Below the pieces are notes generated by a model. It had not been told where the DNA came from. It did no database searches and saw nothing but the letters and a program-made list of their open reading frames with translations. From contig JAXLTL010000002.1 of NCBI GenBank assembly GCA_046330075.1, positions 248,001 to 312,000 of the forward strand: a stretch of 64,000 nt of DNA, read 5' to 3'. The DNA comes from JAJTFW01 sp046330075. GTDB taxonomy: Bacteria > Bacteroidota > Bacteroidia > AKYH767-A > OLB10. Position 1 is the stretch's first letter; every line of letters starts with the position of its first letter. Made by a program: the position numbers and the translations under genes. Below are positions 1-7,147 of the stretch, one piece after another.

Positions 1-71
1 TGGTCGGCTTCGGGCAATTCGTCAAAGCGCTCGTATTTTTCAAAGTGACTGTCGAGGGTGAGTTTCTGCAT
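1..71 (-). CDS. cdd: Probable cytidine deaminase, N-terminal fragment
   Basis: Only the first 23 codons lie in the window; the gene runs off the left edge. The readable N-terminus (MQKLTLDSHFEKYERFDELP) resembles the start of Bacteroidota cytidine deaminases, which begin with a short beta-strand and then a 'F.vY.s.dELP' segment before the zinc-binding catalytic domain. None of the catalytic HAE/PCxxC residues is inside the window, so the identity rests on this short match and on memory of the family. It is divergent from the S41 peptidase gene, with 68 bp between the starts, and a good -7 element lies just upstream. Confidence 0.4.
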   Translation of the reverse strand, partial: MQKLTLDSHFEKYERFDELPEAD

Positions 72-88
72 GGGCTGCGATTGGCTAT

Positions 89-96
89 CAAAGATA
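89..96 (-). promoter_or_regulatory. -7 promoter element (TATCTTTG)
   Basis: Read on the minus strand this is an exact match to the Bacteroidota -7 consensus TAnnTTTG, 17 bp upstream of the ATG at 71. No clear -33 TTG is seen at the expected distance. Confidence 0.5.
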
Positions 97-127
97 ACAA
101 AATTATGGGTATGTGTGGTGGCTATTG

Positions 128-135
128 TATCTTTA
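128..135 (+). promoter_or_regulatory. -7 promoter element four bases before a start codon
   Basis: TATCTTTA (consensus TAnnTTTG, last base different) is followed by ACTG and then the ATG at 140. If it is used, transcription would begin at or very near the A of the ATG, giving a leaderless mRNA. Confidence 0.4.
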
Positions 136-139
136 ACTG

Positions 140-1396
140 ATGATTCGGTCGCTGACATGCCTGTTTTGCCTTCTGTGCTGTTTCTCTGCTGTTGCGCAGA
201 AAACAGACTGGAAGAAGGATGTTCGCTACCTCCGGAAGGAATTACCGAACCGGCATATTCAATTGTTTTCGGTGTTATCAAGAAAGGAGTTTAATCTACG
301 GTTAGATTGGCTGGAGCAGCATTGTGATAGCATGTCGAATGTTGAAGTGCTATTTTATCTGCAACGGCTTATGGCGGATATTGGCGATGCACATACGGGT
401 GTTGAGTTTGGCAAGGAGTTTTTTACGAATAGTTCGCTTCCATTGCATCTGATACGTTTTGCAGATGGATATTATGTCATTTATACTTTGCCGGAGTATA
501 AGGAGATGTTGTTGTCGCGTATTGAAGCGATCAATGGATTTCCGGTTCAGCAAATTGAAGATAGTCTGAAACGATTGTTTCCGCAGGATGGTTCAAATTA
601 TGCTTTGTCGAAGTTTCACAGATATATTGTGTCTCTTACAAGACTGAAATCGTTTGGTTTTTCTGTGGATGAAAATGCAGAGACGCAGGTTTCCGCAAGG
701 GATACGTCCGGCAATATAAGAGTGTACACTATGATGCCGGGGAAGGTGAACCGTCAGAACAGAGTAGGAGCACTTCCTGATTCATTGACTTTTATTTTAC
801 AGAGTGAGCGCAGTTTTTTTGAAGTGTTCTGGAGAGAAGATGATTCAATTCTTTACATCATGTATAATAAATGCTGGAGCAGGGAACTGCAGCGTGAGTA
901 TGGTGATAAGTCGGAAGACCTGACCTCGTATCCTTCGTTTGTGGAGTTCGGCAATAAAGTGTTTTTAATGGCTGATCAGTATCCGGTGAGGAAACTGGTG
1001 TTGGACTTGCGCTATAACAGTGGCGGCTCATCTCCACAGGGAACTGTGTTGATTAAGAAAATGCTGGAACATGAAAAGCTTCGCAAGGCCAGGGCATTTG
1101 TTGTTTTTAGCCGTTTTACTTTTTCGTCGGCGGTGTTGAATGCAATGGATATGAAGAATACGATGGAAGCGGTATATGTTGGAGAAACAGCCGGTGGAAC
1201 ACCGAATCATTTTGGCGAAGTGAAGTTTTTTATATTGCCGTCTTCCGGATTGAGAGTTGCGTATTCAACAAAGTACTTTGAAAAGTTAACCATCGGAACG
1301 AATATTCTCTCTCCTGAAATTAAGGTGGTACAAACGTTTGAAGACTTTATGAAAGGAGAAGATGCGTTCTACAATGCCATCCGGAATTATCATTAA
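140..1396 (+). CDS. Secreted S41-family (C-terminal processing type) serine peptidase-like protein
   Basis: A 418-aa protein with a clear signal peptide (MIRSLTCLFCLLCCFSAVAQ). The C-terminal half has the S41 fold signature: VLDLRYNSGGS near residue 285, then FTFSSA at residues 326-331, where one of the two serines is the expected nucleophile, then a GETAGGTPN segment and a final strand region. The N-terminal half contains the DIGDAHTG motif that precedes the peptidase core in many Bacteroidota S41 proteins. I see no obvious PDZ domain. It probably acts in the periplasm or on the surface; the substrate is unknown. The downstream GNAT gene starts 2 bp after the stop, so the two are likely co-transcribed. 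Confidence 0.8.
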   Translation: MIRSLTCLFCLLCCFSAVAQKTDWKKDVRYLRKELPNRHIQLFSVLSRKEFNLRLDWLEQHCDSMSNVEVLFYLQRLMADIGDAHTGVEFGKEFFTNSSLPLHLIRFADGYYVIYTLPEYKEMLLSRIEAINGFPVQQIEDSLKRLFPQDGSNYALSKFHRYIVSLTRLKSFGFSVDENAETQVSARDTSGNIRVYTMMPGKVNRQNRVGALPDSLTFILQSERSFFEVFWREDDSILYIMYNKCWSRELQREYGDKSEDLTSYPSFVEFGNKVFLMADQYPVRKLVLDLRYNSGGSSPQGTVLIKKMLEHEKLRKARAFVVFSRFTFSSAVLNAMDMKNTMEAVYVGETAGGTPNHFGEVKFFILPSSGLRVAYSTKYFEKLTIGTNILSPEIKVVQTFEDFMKGEDAFYNAIRNYH

Positions 1397-1398
1397 AT

Positions 1399-1956
1399 AT
1401 GGAACTTAATACCAACTTTAGTCCCTTTCCCGTTATCCGCACAAAACGATTGCTGATGCGGCAGATCACGATGAACGATGTGAACGATTCTTTTCGTCAC
1501 CGCAGCGATCCGGAATTGTACAAGCATCTCATTCGTCCACCGGCAAAGGAAATTGCTGAGGCGGAAGAATTTATTCGGCGTGTGATGACCGCCGAGGCCA
1601 ATGGTGATGGTATTCACTGGGGACTCGAGCTGCTCGATCAGCCGGGATATATGATCGGAAATATCGGGATCTGGCAGATTCTGAAAGCAGATTTTCGCGG
1701 TGTGCTCGGATACATGATGGATAAAGATTATCACGGTAAAGGATATATGTCGGAGGCACTCACAGAAGTCATTAAATATGGCTTCGAAGTAATCGGCTTA
1801 CATACACTGAAAGCCGATGTGACGTATGGGAATTTCCCTTCCATGAACCTGCTCGAGCGTCATGGATTTCTGCAGGAAGCGCATTTCCGGGAAGATATTT
1901 TCAAAGAGGGAAAATTCCTCGATACGGTGGTGTACGGAAGAGTGAATCGGAAATAA
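1399..1956 (+). CDS. GNAT-family N-acetyltransferase (RimJ/RimL type)
   Basis: A 185-aa cytoplasmic protein of typical length for the RimJ/RimL subgroup. It opens with the usual 'IRTKRLLMRQIT' strand. The acetyl-CoA pyrophosphate loop is visible as DYHGKGYMSEAL, followed by 'NFPSMNLLERHGF', the conserved end of the domain (N-S-LLE--GF). These proteins acetylate N-terminal amines of ribosomal proteins or small molecules; the substrate cannot be read from sequence. It begins 2 bp after the S41 peptidase stop codon. The ATG at 1399 is the only reasonable start. Confidence 0.85.
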   Translation: MELNTNFSPFPVIRTKRLLMRQITMNDVNDSFRHRSDPELYKHLIRPPAKEIAEAEEFIRRVMTAEANGDGIHWGLELLDQPGYMIGNIGIWQILKADFRGVLGYMMDKDYHGKGYMSEALTEVIKYGFEVIGLHTLKADVTYGNFPSMNLLERHGFLQEAHFREDIFKEGKFLDTVVYGRVNRK

Positions 1957-1977
1957 ATTTAGAGGGAAAGATATTCA

Positions 1978-2036
1978 GGACAGGTTGCGACCTGTCCGTA
2001 ACCATTCAATTGGTAGTGTCCGGTCGCGACCGGACA
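1978..2036. repeat. Composite extragenic element with two palindromes
   Basis: Two 20-bp palindromes flank a short spacer. The left one, 1978-1997, has arms GGACAGGT/ACCTGTCC; the right one, 2017-2036, has arms TGTCCGGTC/GACCGGACA. The spacer contains TTGGTAGTG. The same pairing, in the opposite orientation, occurs at 20930-20984 and, with an insertion, at 20813-20896. It resembles REP/BIME-type mosaic elements. It lies between the convergent GNAT and dnaJ genes. Confidence 0.7.
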
Positions 2037-2207
2037 TGAAGTAAGAACAACCGGACATGAAGTAAGAACAACCGGACATGAAGTAAGAACAACCGGACAT
2101 GAAGTAAGAACAACCGGACATGAAGTAAGAACAACCGGACATGAAGTAAGAACAACCGGACATGAAGTAAGAACAACCGGACATGAGGTAAGAACAAATA
2201 GACATGA
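2030..2207. repeat. 21-bp tandem repeat array, eight copies plus a partial
   Basis: Eight head-to-tail copies of a 21-bp unit starting CCGGACATGAAGTAAG run from 2030 to 2197. The last has one change (GAGG for GAAG), and a degenerate partial copy follows to 2207. The first unit begins inside the right arm of the neighbouring palindrome, as if that arm had been amplified. The 21-bp period keeps several reading frames open, but nothing suggests translation. With the flanking palindromes this fills the 308-bp gap between the GNAT and dnaJ genes. Confidence 0.95.
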
Positions 2208-2211
2208 TATC

Positions 2212-2249
2212 AAAAGAGCAAAACAGGTCGCGACCTGTTCTGCTCTTTT
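2212..2249 (-). terminator. Palindromic hairpin, probable dnaJ terminator
   Basis: A near-perfect 19-bp stem (AAAAGAGCA... against ...TGCTCTTTT) contains an AACAGGTCGCGACCTGTT core and lies 16 bp beyond the dnaJ stop. It ends in a T-rich stretch on both strands. The core belongs to the GGTCGCGACC palindrome family seen elsewhere in the window. Confidence 0.6.
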
Positions 2250-2264
2250 AATGTTAATTTCCTA

Positions 2265-3422
2265 TCAATTAAAATATTCCTTCATCCGTTCAAAGAAACT
2301 CTTATCGCCTTTGCCGGGCTTGGGCTTGAAGTTTTCGGATTCGCGGAGTTTTTCGAGTGTCTTTTTCTCTTCGGAGCTGAGTTGCTGTGGTGTCCAGACG
2401 TTGATGTTCACCAGTAAATCTCCTCTTGAATAGGAATTAAGTGCGGGAACACCTTTGCCTTTTAACCGAAGTACTTTTCCTCCTTGTGTGCCGGCGTCGA
2501 TTTTAATTTTCGCCTTGCCTTCCAGCGTAGGTACTTCAACGTTAGTGCCGAGTGCTGCGTCGATGAAACTGATGTATAAGTCGTAAATCAGATGTTCGCC
2601 GTCGCGTTGTAAATATTGATGAGGAATTTCTTCTACAACGATGAGTAAATCTCCGGGAATGCCTCCGCGTTCTGCTGCATTTCCTTTTCCGCTTACGTTG
2701 AGCTGCATGCCTTCGGCTACGCCCGGTGGAATGTTGATGCTGATGACTTCTTCACCTTGTTGTACACCGGAGCCGGTGCAGGATTTGCATTTGCTGGTGA
2801 TGGTCTGGCCTTCACCGTGACATTGCGGACAAGTGGTAATCGTCTGCATTTGTCCGAGGAAACTATTGGTGACTCTGCGTACCTGCCCGCTTCCTTTGCA
2901 CATGTTACAGGTGGAAAAAGAGCCTTGTCCCGCCTGTGCGCCGGAGCCGCCACAGGTTTGACACCCCACCATTTTATTTACTTTAATTTTCTTCTCAGTG
3001 CCTTTTGCGATCTCTTCCAGCGTCAGTTTTACCTTGATGCGGAGATTGGATCCGCGGTTCACGGTTCTGCGTCCGCCTCTGCCACCACCACCGCCAAAGA
3101 AACTTTCAAACGGATTTCCTCCTCCGAAAATATCACCAAACTGCGAGAAGATATCGTCCATGTTCATCCCATGTCCGCCTCCGAATCCGCCGGCGCCACC
3201 CATTCCACTGTGACCAAACTGATCATAGCGACCTTTTTTCTCAGGGTTGCTTAATACTTCGTAGGCTTCCGCGGCTTCCTTGAATTTCTCTTCCGCTTCT
3301 TTATCGCCCGGGTTTTTATCAGGGTGATACTTGAGCGCCATCTGACGGTATGCTTTTTTAATCTCGGCTTCCGTCGCATTCTTGGCTACGCCAAGTATCT
3401 CGTAATAATCGCGTTTTGACAT
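2265..3422 (-). CDS. dnaJ: Chaperone protein DnaJ (Hsp40)
   Basis: A full-length type I DnaJ of 385 aa. In order it shows a J domain (residues 1-70, with YYEILGV and the catalytic HPD in ALKYHPDKNPGD), a Gly/Phe-rich linker, four zinc-binding CxxCxGxG repeats (CQTCGGSG, CNMCKGSG, CPQCHGEG, CKSCTGSG) and the two-lobed C-terminal substrate-binding region. It stimulates DnaK ATPase activity in the cytoplasm and holds unfolded proteins. It starts one base after the grpE stop, so the two form one transcription unit; dnaK is not in the window. The promoter ahead of grpE looks like the ordinary vegetative type, and no CIRCE-like inverted repeat was seen. Confidence 0.97.
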   Translation of the reverse strand: MSKRDYYEILGVAKNATEAEIKKAYRQMALKYHPDKNPGDKEAEEKFKEAAEAYEVLSNPEKKGRYDQFGHSGMGGAGGFGGGHGMNMDDIFSQFGDIFGGGNPFESFFGGGGGRGGRRTVNRGSNLRIKVKLTLEEIAKGTEKKIKVNKMVGCQTCGGSGAQAGQGSFSTCNMCKGSGQVRRVTNSFLGQMQTITTCPQCHGEGQTITSKCKSCTGSGVQQGEEVISINIPPGVAEGMQLNVSGKGNAAERGGIPGDLLIVVEEIPHQYLQRDGEHLIYDLYISFIDAALGTNVEVPTLEGKAKIKIDAGTQGGKVLRLKGKGVPALNSYSRGDLLVNINVWTPQQLSSEEKKTLEKLRESENFKPKPGKGDKSFFERMKEYFN

Positions 3423-3423
3423 C

Positions 3424-4014
3424 TTAACTTCCTATAACAACTTTCGAATAGCGAATCACTTTATCGTTGAGCCAGTAGCCTTTCTCTACTTCGTCTATCA
3501 CTTTGCCTTTCATCGCTGCGTCATCTACCGGCATATTGGTAATGGCTTCGTGTAGTTCTACATCGAACGGTTTGCCAATGGCATCAATTGCTTTAAGGCC
3601 GCGTGCCTCGAGTGTGGATTTGAGTTTATGATGAATCAGCAATACACCCTCTTTCACCGGGCCATCGGCGGCATCGCCCATCGCTTTCAAAGCCCGGTCG
3701 AAATCATCTAATACAGGAAGCATGGCTGATATTGTATCTGCTCCGGCAGTTTTAATGAGATCTGCCCGTTCTTTAATACTCCGGCGTTTGTAATTTTCAA
3801 ACTCGGCATACAAGCGGAGATGATTGTCTTTCAATTCAGCCACTTCAGCTTCCAGTTTGGCCACCGGATCCTCCTCCAATGGTTTCTGCTCAGATGCTTC
3901 AACCTCACTGGCTTGTTTTAACTCTTCAGCTATTGGATTGTCTTTCAGTTCGTTGGTGTTTTCAGTTTCCTGACTCATCGCTTTTCTTTTGGTAAACGGG
4001 TTTCGGATTTTCAT
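3424..4014 (-). CDS. grpE: GrpE nucleotide exchange factor
   Basis: A 196-aa protein with the expected layout: an acidic, low-complexity N-terminus (residues 13-50), a long coiled-coil helix (DPVAKLEAEVAELKDNHLRLYAEFENYKRR split over residues ~50-80) and the C-terminal beta-wing domain ending in the signature 'GYWLNDKVIRYSKVVI'. GrpE releases ADP from DnaK. The first 12 residues (MKIRNPFTKRKA) are basic and unusual, and a second in-frame ATG (MSQETEN) gives an equally plausible start. dnaJ follows one base after the stop. Confidence 0.95.
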   Translation of the reverse strand: MKIRNPFTKRKAMSQETENTNELKDNPIAEELKQASEVEASEQKPLEEDPVAKLEAEVAELKDNHLRLYAEFENYKRRSIKERADLIKTAGADTISAMLPVLDDFDRALKAMGDAADGPVKEGVLLIHHKLKSTLEARGLKAIDAIGKPFDVELHEAITNMPVDDAAMKGKVIDEVEKGYWLNDKVIRYSKVVIGS

Positions 4015-4035
4015 TTATGGGCGCCGGGGCGATTA

Positions 4036-4067
4036 CAAAAATAGTTCCATCGGGCGAATAAGGACAA
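4036..4067 (-). promoter_or_regulatory. Promoter of grpE-dnaJ
   Basis: On the minus strand TTG (4065-4067) is followed after 21 bp by TATTTTTG (4036-4043), matching the Bacteroidota -33/-7 pattern. It lies 21 bp upstream of the grpE ATG. Confidence 0.55.
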
Positions 4068-4108
4068 TTTGTCAGAAAATCGGGAGATAAATCTTTGTAA
4101 TATGACAT

Positions 4109-4136
4109 AAAAAAAGTCCCTCCAAGGAGGGACTTT
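4109..4136 (-). terminator. Intrinsic terminator downstream of the TlpA-like gene
   Basis: Stem AAAGTCCCTCC/GGAGGGACTTT with a minimal loop, followed on the minus strand by a run of seven T. It lies 33 bp past the stop codon. Confidence 0.8.
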
Positions 4137-4168
4137 CAATCGGTTGGAGCGAAGGGGCGCTGTTGTAA

Positions 4169-4708
4169 TTACTTCACCACGAGGGCTTCAAGTGTAGATT
4201 CGAGTGCCGGTCCTCTCAGTTGACGGGCAATGATAACACCACTGCCGTCGATGAGGAAATTGGCAGGAATGGAATTCACACCGTAGATAGCCGCCGGACG
4301 GGATTGCCAGCCACCAAGATCACTTACGTGATTCGGCCACACCAGACTATCTTTCGCGATGGCTTTCATCCAGTGATCCTTGTTTTGATCCAGTGAAACA
4401 CTATACACGGTAAAACCTTTACCATTCTTGAATTTTGCGTCTTTGTATTTTTTCCAGGCACGAACTACAGTCGGATTTTCCATACGACAAGGTCCACACC
4501 AGGATGCCCAGAAATCGAGCAGAACCATTTTACCTTTCAGAGAGCTGAGCGCTATTGTTTTTCCATCAGGGCTGGAATAAGCCAGATCAATGGCTTTATT
4601 TCCTACAGCAGTACCACCGGTTTGCGGATCGGTTGTAAAGGAGGGAAGAGTCAGAATCGCCAGGGCAGTAAATGCGCTGAATCCCAGCAGGATAGCTATT
4701 TTTTTCAT
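4169..4708 (-). CDS. TlpA/ResA-like thiol-disulfide oxidoreductase
   Basis: A 179-aa exported thioredoxin-fold protein. It has an N-terminal hydrophobic signal (MKKIAILLGFSAFTALAILTL) followed by the AhpC-TSA/TlpA-type core: 'LSSLKGKMVLLDFWASWCGPCRMENP' carries the redox motif WCGPC near residues 70-74, and a cis-Pro appears in NSIPANFLIDG. Such proteins reduce periplasmic disulfides, for example in cytochrome c maturation or envelope protein repair. It appears monocistronic: its own -7 element lies upstream and an intrinsic terminator downstream. The specific partner is not evident. Confidence 0.88.
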   Translation of the reverse strand: MKKIAILLGFSAFTALAILTLPSFTTDPQTGGTAVGNKAIDLAYSSPDGKTIALSSLKGKMVLLDFWASWCGPCRMENPTVVRAWKKYKDAKFKNGKGFTVYSVSLDQNKDHWMKAIAKDSLVWPNHVSDLGGWQSRPAAIYGVNSIPANFLIDGSGVIIARQLRGPALESTLEALVVK

Positions 4709-4746
4709 ATGATTTGAAGAGATTTCAATAAGATGTCGATGAATAA

Positions 4747-4754
4747 CAAAGATA
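4747..4754 (-). promoter_or_regulatory. -7 promoter element (TATCTTTG)
   Basis: An exact TAnnTTTG match on the minus strand, 38 bp upstream of the TlpA-like start. The 230 bp between this gene and murA otherwise show no feature. Confidence 0.5.
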
Positions 4755-4938
4755 ATACCAAATCAATGCGGGAGATTGAATTTAACGTGAATTGGAGATT
4801 GGTTTGAAAAATATTCGGCTAATATTCCGTCTGCTAGCAGTGGAAATATAATACACCATTAGTGCAGGCAACAGGATTTGTTTTTCAACTCCCAACCCAG
4901 AGGAAGGCTCGGGGTGCAGGCACGCTCAACGACTAACT

Positions 4939-6294
4939 TTAAACTCTCTTTATGTCAGCTCCGAGTCGATTGAGTCGTTCGTCAATCCGCTCATATCCAC
5001 GATCGATTTGTTCGATGTTGTGTATAACGCTTTTGCCTTTGGCGGAGAGGGCAGCAATCAGCAATGCCACTCCGGCGCGGATATCAGGAGAGGTCATCTG
5101 GATTCCTTTCAACGGATGCTTGCGGGCGAGTCCGATTACAGTGGCGCGGTGCGGATCGCAGAGGATGATCTGCGCTCCCATGTCGATGAGTTTATCGACG
5201 AAGAACAGGCGGCTCTCAAACATCTTCTGATGTACCAGCACGGTGCCGGCAGCCTGGGTTGCAGTTACCAGAATCACCGAGAGTAAATCAGGAGTGAAAC
5301 CAGGCCAGATCTGATCGGCGATGGTCAGGATCGATCCGTCAATGAAGGTGTCGATTTCATATAGTTCCTGGGCTGGAATGTAGATATCATCTCCGCGGAA
5401 TTCCATCTTGATGCCAAGGCGCTGAAAGGTAGATGGAATGATGCCGAGATGCGGTAATCCAACATTTGTAATGGTGAGTTCACTCTGCGTCATGGCAGCG
5501 AGTCCGATAAATGATCCTACTTCAATCATATCGGGCAGGATCTTATGGCGGGTGCCTTTCAGCGAAGTAACACCTTCAATCACGAGCAGATTGGAACCGA
5601 TACCACTGATTTTCGCTCCCATCTGATTGAGCATCTTGCAAAGTTGCTGCAGATAGGGTTCGCAGGCGGCATTGTAAATGGTAGTAGTGCCTTCTGCCAT
5701 CACAGCAGCCATCACAATGTTCGCGGTGCCGGTAACGGAAGCTTCATCGAGAAGCATATATGCACCTTTGAGTTTCGGAGCTTCTACCTTGTAAAAGTTG
5801 TCTGTACCGTCAAAGTCGAATTTCGCACCGAGGTTCTGAAATCCGATGAAGTGGGTGTCAAGGCGGCGACGGCCGATTTTATCTCCTCCCGGACGTGGAA
5901 TGGCGGCTTTGCCGTAACGGGCCAGCAATGGACCAACGATCATGATTGATCCGCGCAATGCAGCACCTTGCTTCGCGAATTCCTTTGTCTCGAGAAAACC
6001 GAGGTTGATGTTTTTTGCTGTGAATGACCAGGTATTGGGAGCGAGGCGTTCAGTTACAACGCCCATATTGCCCAGCAATTCAATCAGCTTCATCACGTCA
6101 CGGATTTCCGGGACATTTTCGATGATACATGTTTCTTCGGTCAGCAATACAGCGCAGAGGATCTGCAGCGCTTCGTTTTTTGCTCCCTGTGGTTCGATGG
6201 ATCCGCTCAGGCGAACACCACCTCTGATTTCAAAACTTCCTCCTGTCGATTGCATTGTTTCTGCCGTCTTATTTGCGGCCGTAACCGTTTCCAT
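4939..6294 (-). CDS. murA: UDP-N-acetylglucosamine 1-carboxyvinyltransferase (MurA)
   Basis: Catalyses the first committed step of peptidoglycan synthesis, transferring enolpyruvate from PEP to UDP-GlcNAc in the cytoplasm. The 451-aa protein has the EPSP-synthase/MurA fold with GSIEPQGAKNEAL (substrate-binding Lys-Asn) and the active-site loop PRPGGDKIGRRRLDTH. At the position of the catalytic Cys115 of the E. coli enzyme there is Asp (residue 138, codon at 5881-5883), the substitution known from naturally fosfomycin-insensitive MurA. The start at 6294 overlaps the DUF4290 gene by 26 bp; an in-frame ATG at 6255 (MQSTGGSFEIRGG) would leave a 13-bp gap and is a good alternative. Probably translated from one mRNA with DUF4290. 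Confidence 0.96.
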   Translation of the reverse strand: METVTAANKTAETMQSTGGSFEIRGGVRLSGSIEPQGAKNEALQILCAVLLTEETCIIENVPEIRDVMKLIELLGNMGVVTERLAPNTWSFTAKNINLGFLETKEFAKQGAALRGSIMIVGPLLARYGKAAIPRPGGDKIGRRRLDTHFIGFQNLGAKFDFDGTDNFYKVEAPKLKGAYMLLDEASVTGTANIVMAAVMAEGTTTIYNAACEPYLQQLCKMLNQMGAKISGIGSNLLVIEGVTSLKGTRHKILPDMIEVGSFIGLAAMTQSELTITNVGLPHLGIIPSTFQRLGIKMEFRGDDIYIPAQELYEIDTFIDGSILTIADQIWPGFTPDLLSVILVTATQAAGTVLVHQKMFESRLFFVDKLIDMGAQIILCDPHRATVIGLARKHPLKGIQMTSPDIRAGVALLIAALSAKGKSVIHNIEQIDRGYERIDERLNRLGADIKRV

Positions 6295-6895
6295 TGTTGC
6301 GTTTGCGTAGATTTTTGTTCTTCTGATTCCTTCGATCAGATTCCCGTAAATCTATGAAACGCGTGGTGAGCTTCATGTCTTCCCTTAACTCAAGTTTTCC
6401 ACCGGAATATTCACGAAGCTGCTCGCGGATAACTTCGTCATCCACAGAGTCACGGTTCCAGGTAAGGTAGCTCATCTTCATGAAGTTGGCAATGGATTCG
6501 ACCACTTGTTGCTTCTCTTGTCCGTCTTCCAGCTTCACCGCTTCAGCGATCATCGACTCAATGATACTGCCATAGTGGCGCAGCTTTATGTTCTTGCGTG
6601 GATAGGGTAAAGGATCGGGTTTTACATGGGTGAGATCACGGTCAGGCATCGGGTAGGGTGAGTCACAGTCGAGCTTGAAGTCGGAAATGATAAACAGGTG
6701 ATCCCATAACTTATGTTTGAAATCGGCAATGTCACGCAGTTGCGGATTGAGAATCGCCATGGCATTTACGATGGTACGGGCGGCACGTGTGCGTTCATCG
6801 CGGTCTTCCAGCTGGATGGTTTGTTCTACCATTTCCTGAATGTACCGGCCGTATTCGGCGATAGTGAGCTGGGTTCTTGAAGTGTTGTATTGCAT
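6269..6895 (-). CDS. DUF4290 domain protein, upstream partner of murA
   Basis: A 208-aa soluble protein of the Bacteroidota-specific DUF4290 family, which is regularly found directly upstream of murA. No signal peptide or membrane segment is seen. It is rich in charged helices (YIQEMVEQTIQLEDRDERTRAARTI split over residues 18-42; a second similar EMIAEAVKLEDGQEK helix near 115-130), suggesting two related helical halves. It ends in a basic, Asn-rich tail (RRNQKNKNLRKRNNGNGYGRK region) that might bind nucleic acid. The function is unknown; the overlap with murA suggests a link to wall synthesis or simply translational coupling. Confidence 0.8.
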   Translation of the reverse strand: MQYNTSRTQLTIAEYGRYIQEMVEQTIQLEDRDERTRAARTIVNAMAILNPQLRDIADFKHKLWDHLFIISDFKLDCDSPYPMPDRDLTHVKPDPLPYPRKNIKLRHYGSIIESMIAEAVKLEDGQEKQQVVESIANFMKMSYLTWNRDSVDDEVIREQLREYSGGKLELREDMKLTTRFIDLRESDRRNQKNKNLRKRNNGNGYGRK

Positions 6896-6944
6896 GTGTG
6901 AATTGGCAAATTAGCAAATTGGCAAATTAGTGAATTGGTGAGTT

Positions 6945-7050
6945 GGTGAATTGCCGAAGGCCCCGACTGAGCGAAGCGAACCTCGGGGGTGAATTTGTGT
7001 ATTGGTGAATTGCCGAAGGCCCCGACTGAGCGAAGCGAACCTCGGGGGTG
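6945..7050. repeat. Two copies of a 47-bp extragenic repeat, 59-bp period
   Basis: Identical copies at 6945-6991 and 7004-7050 begin GGTGAATTGCCGAAGG and end CCTCGGGGGTG. Each contains a CCCCGA...TCGGGG inverted repeat around CTGAGCGAAGCG. The flanks (6900-6945, 7125-7145) are made of short AATTGG/TTAGC direct repeats. The CTGAGCGAAGC core is shared with the repeats at 18792 and, in altered form, at 63909. Confidence 0.85.
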
Positions 7051-7147
7051 TATTGGCGTAATGACCAATTTAGTGATTTATGATTGTTTTAGACAGATCG
7101 TTGGAAGATAGCAAGTTTTGTCAATTGCTAATTAGCGAATTGAACCA

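Noticed and set aside
2030..2207. Possible CRISPR array
   Set aside because: Units are head-to-tail without spacers and no cas gene is present.
1959..2213. Minus-strand open frames through the 21-bp tandem repeats
   Set aside because: All three minus frames stay open only because the period is a multiple of three; no start signal, no conserved domain.
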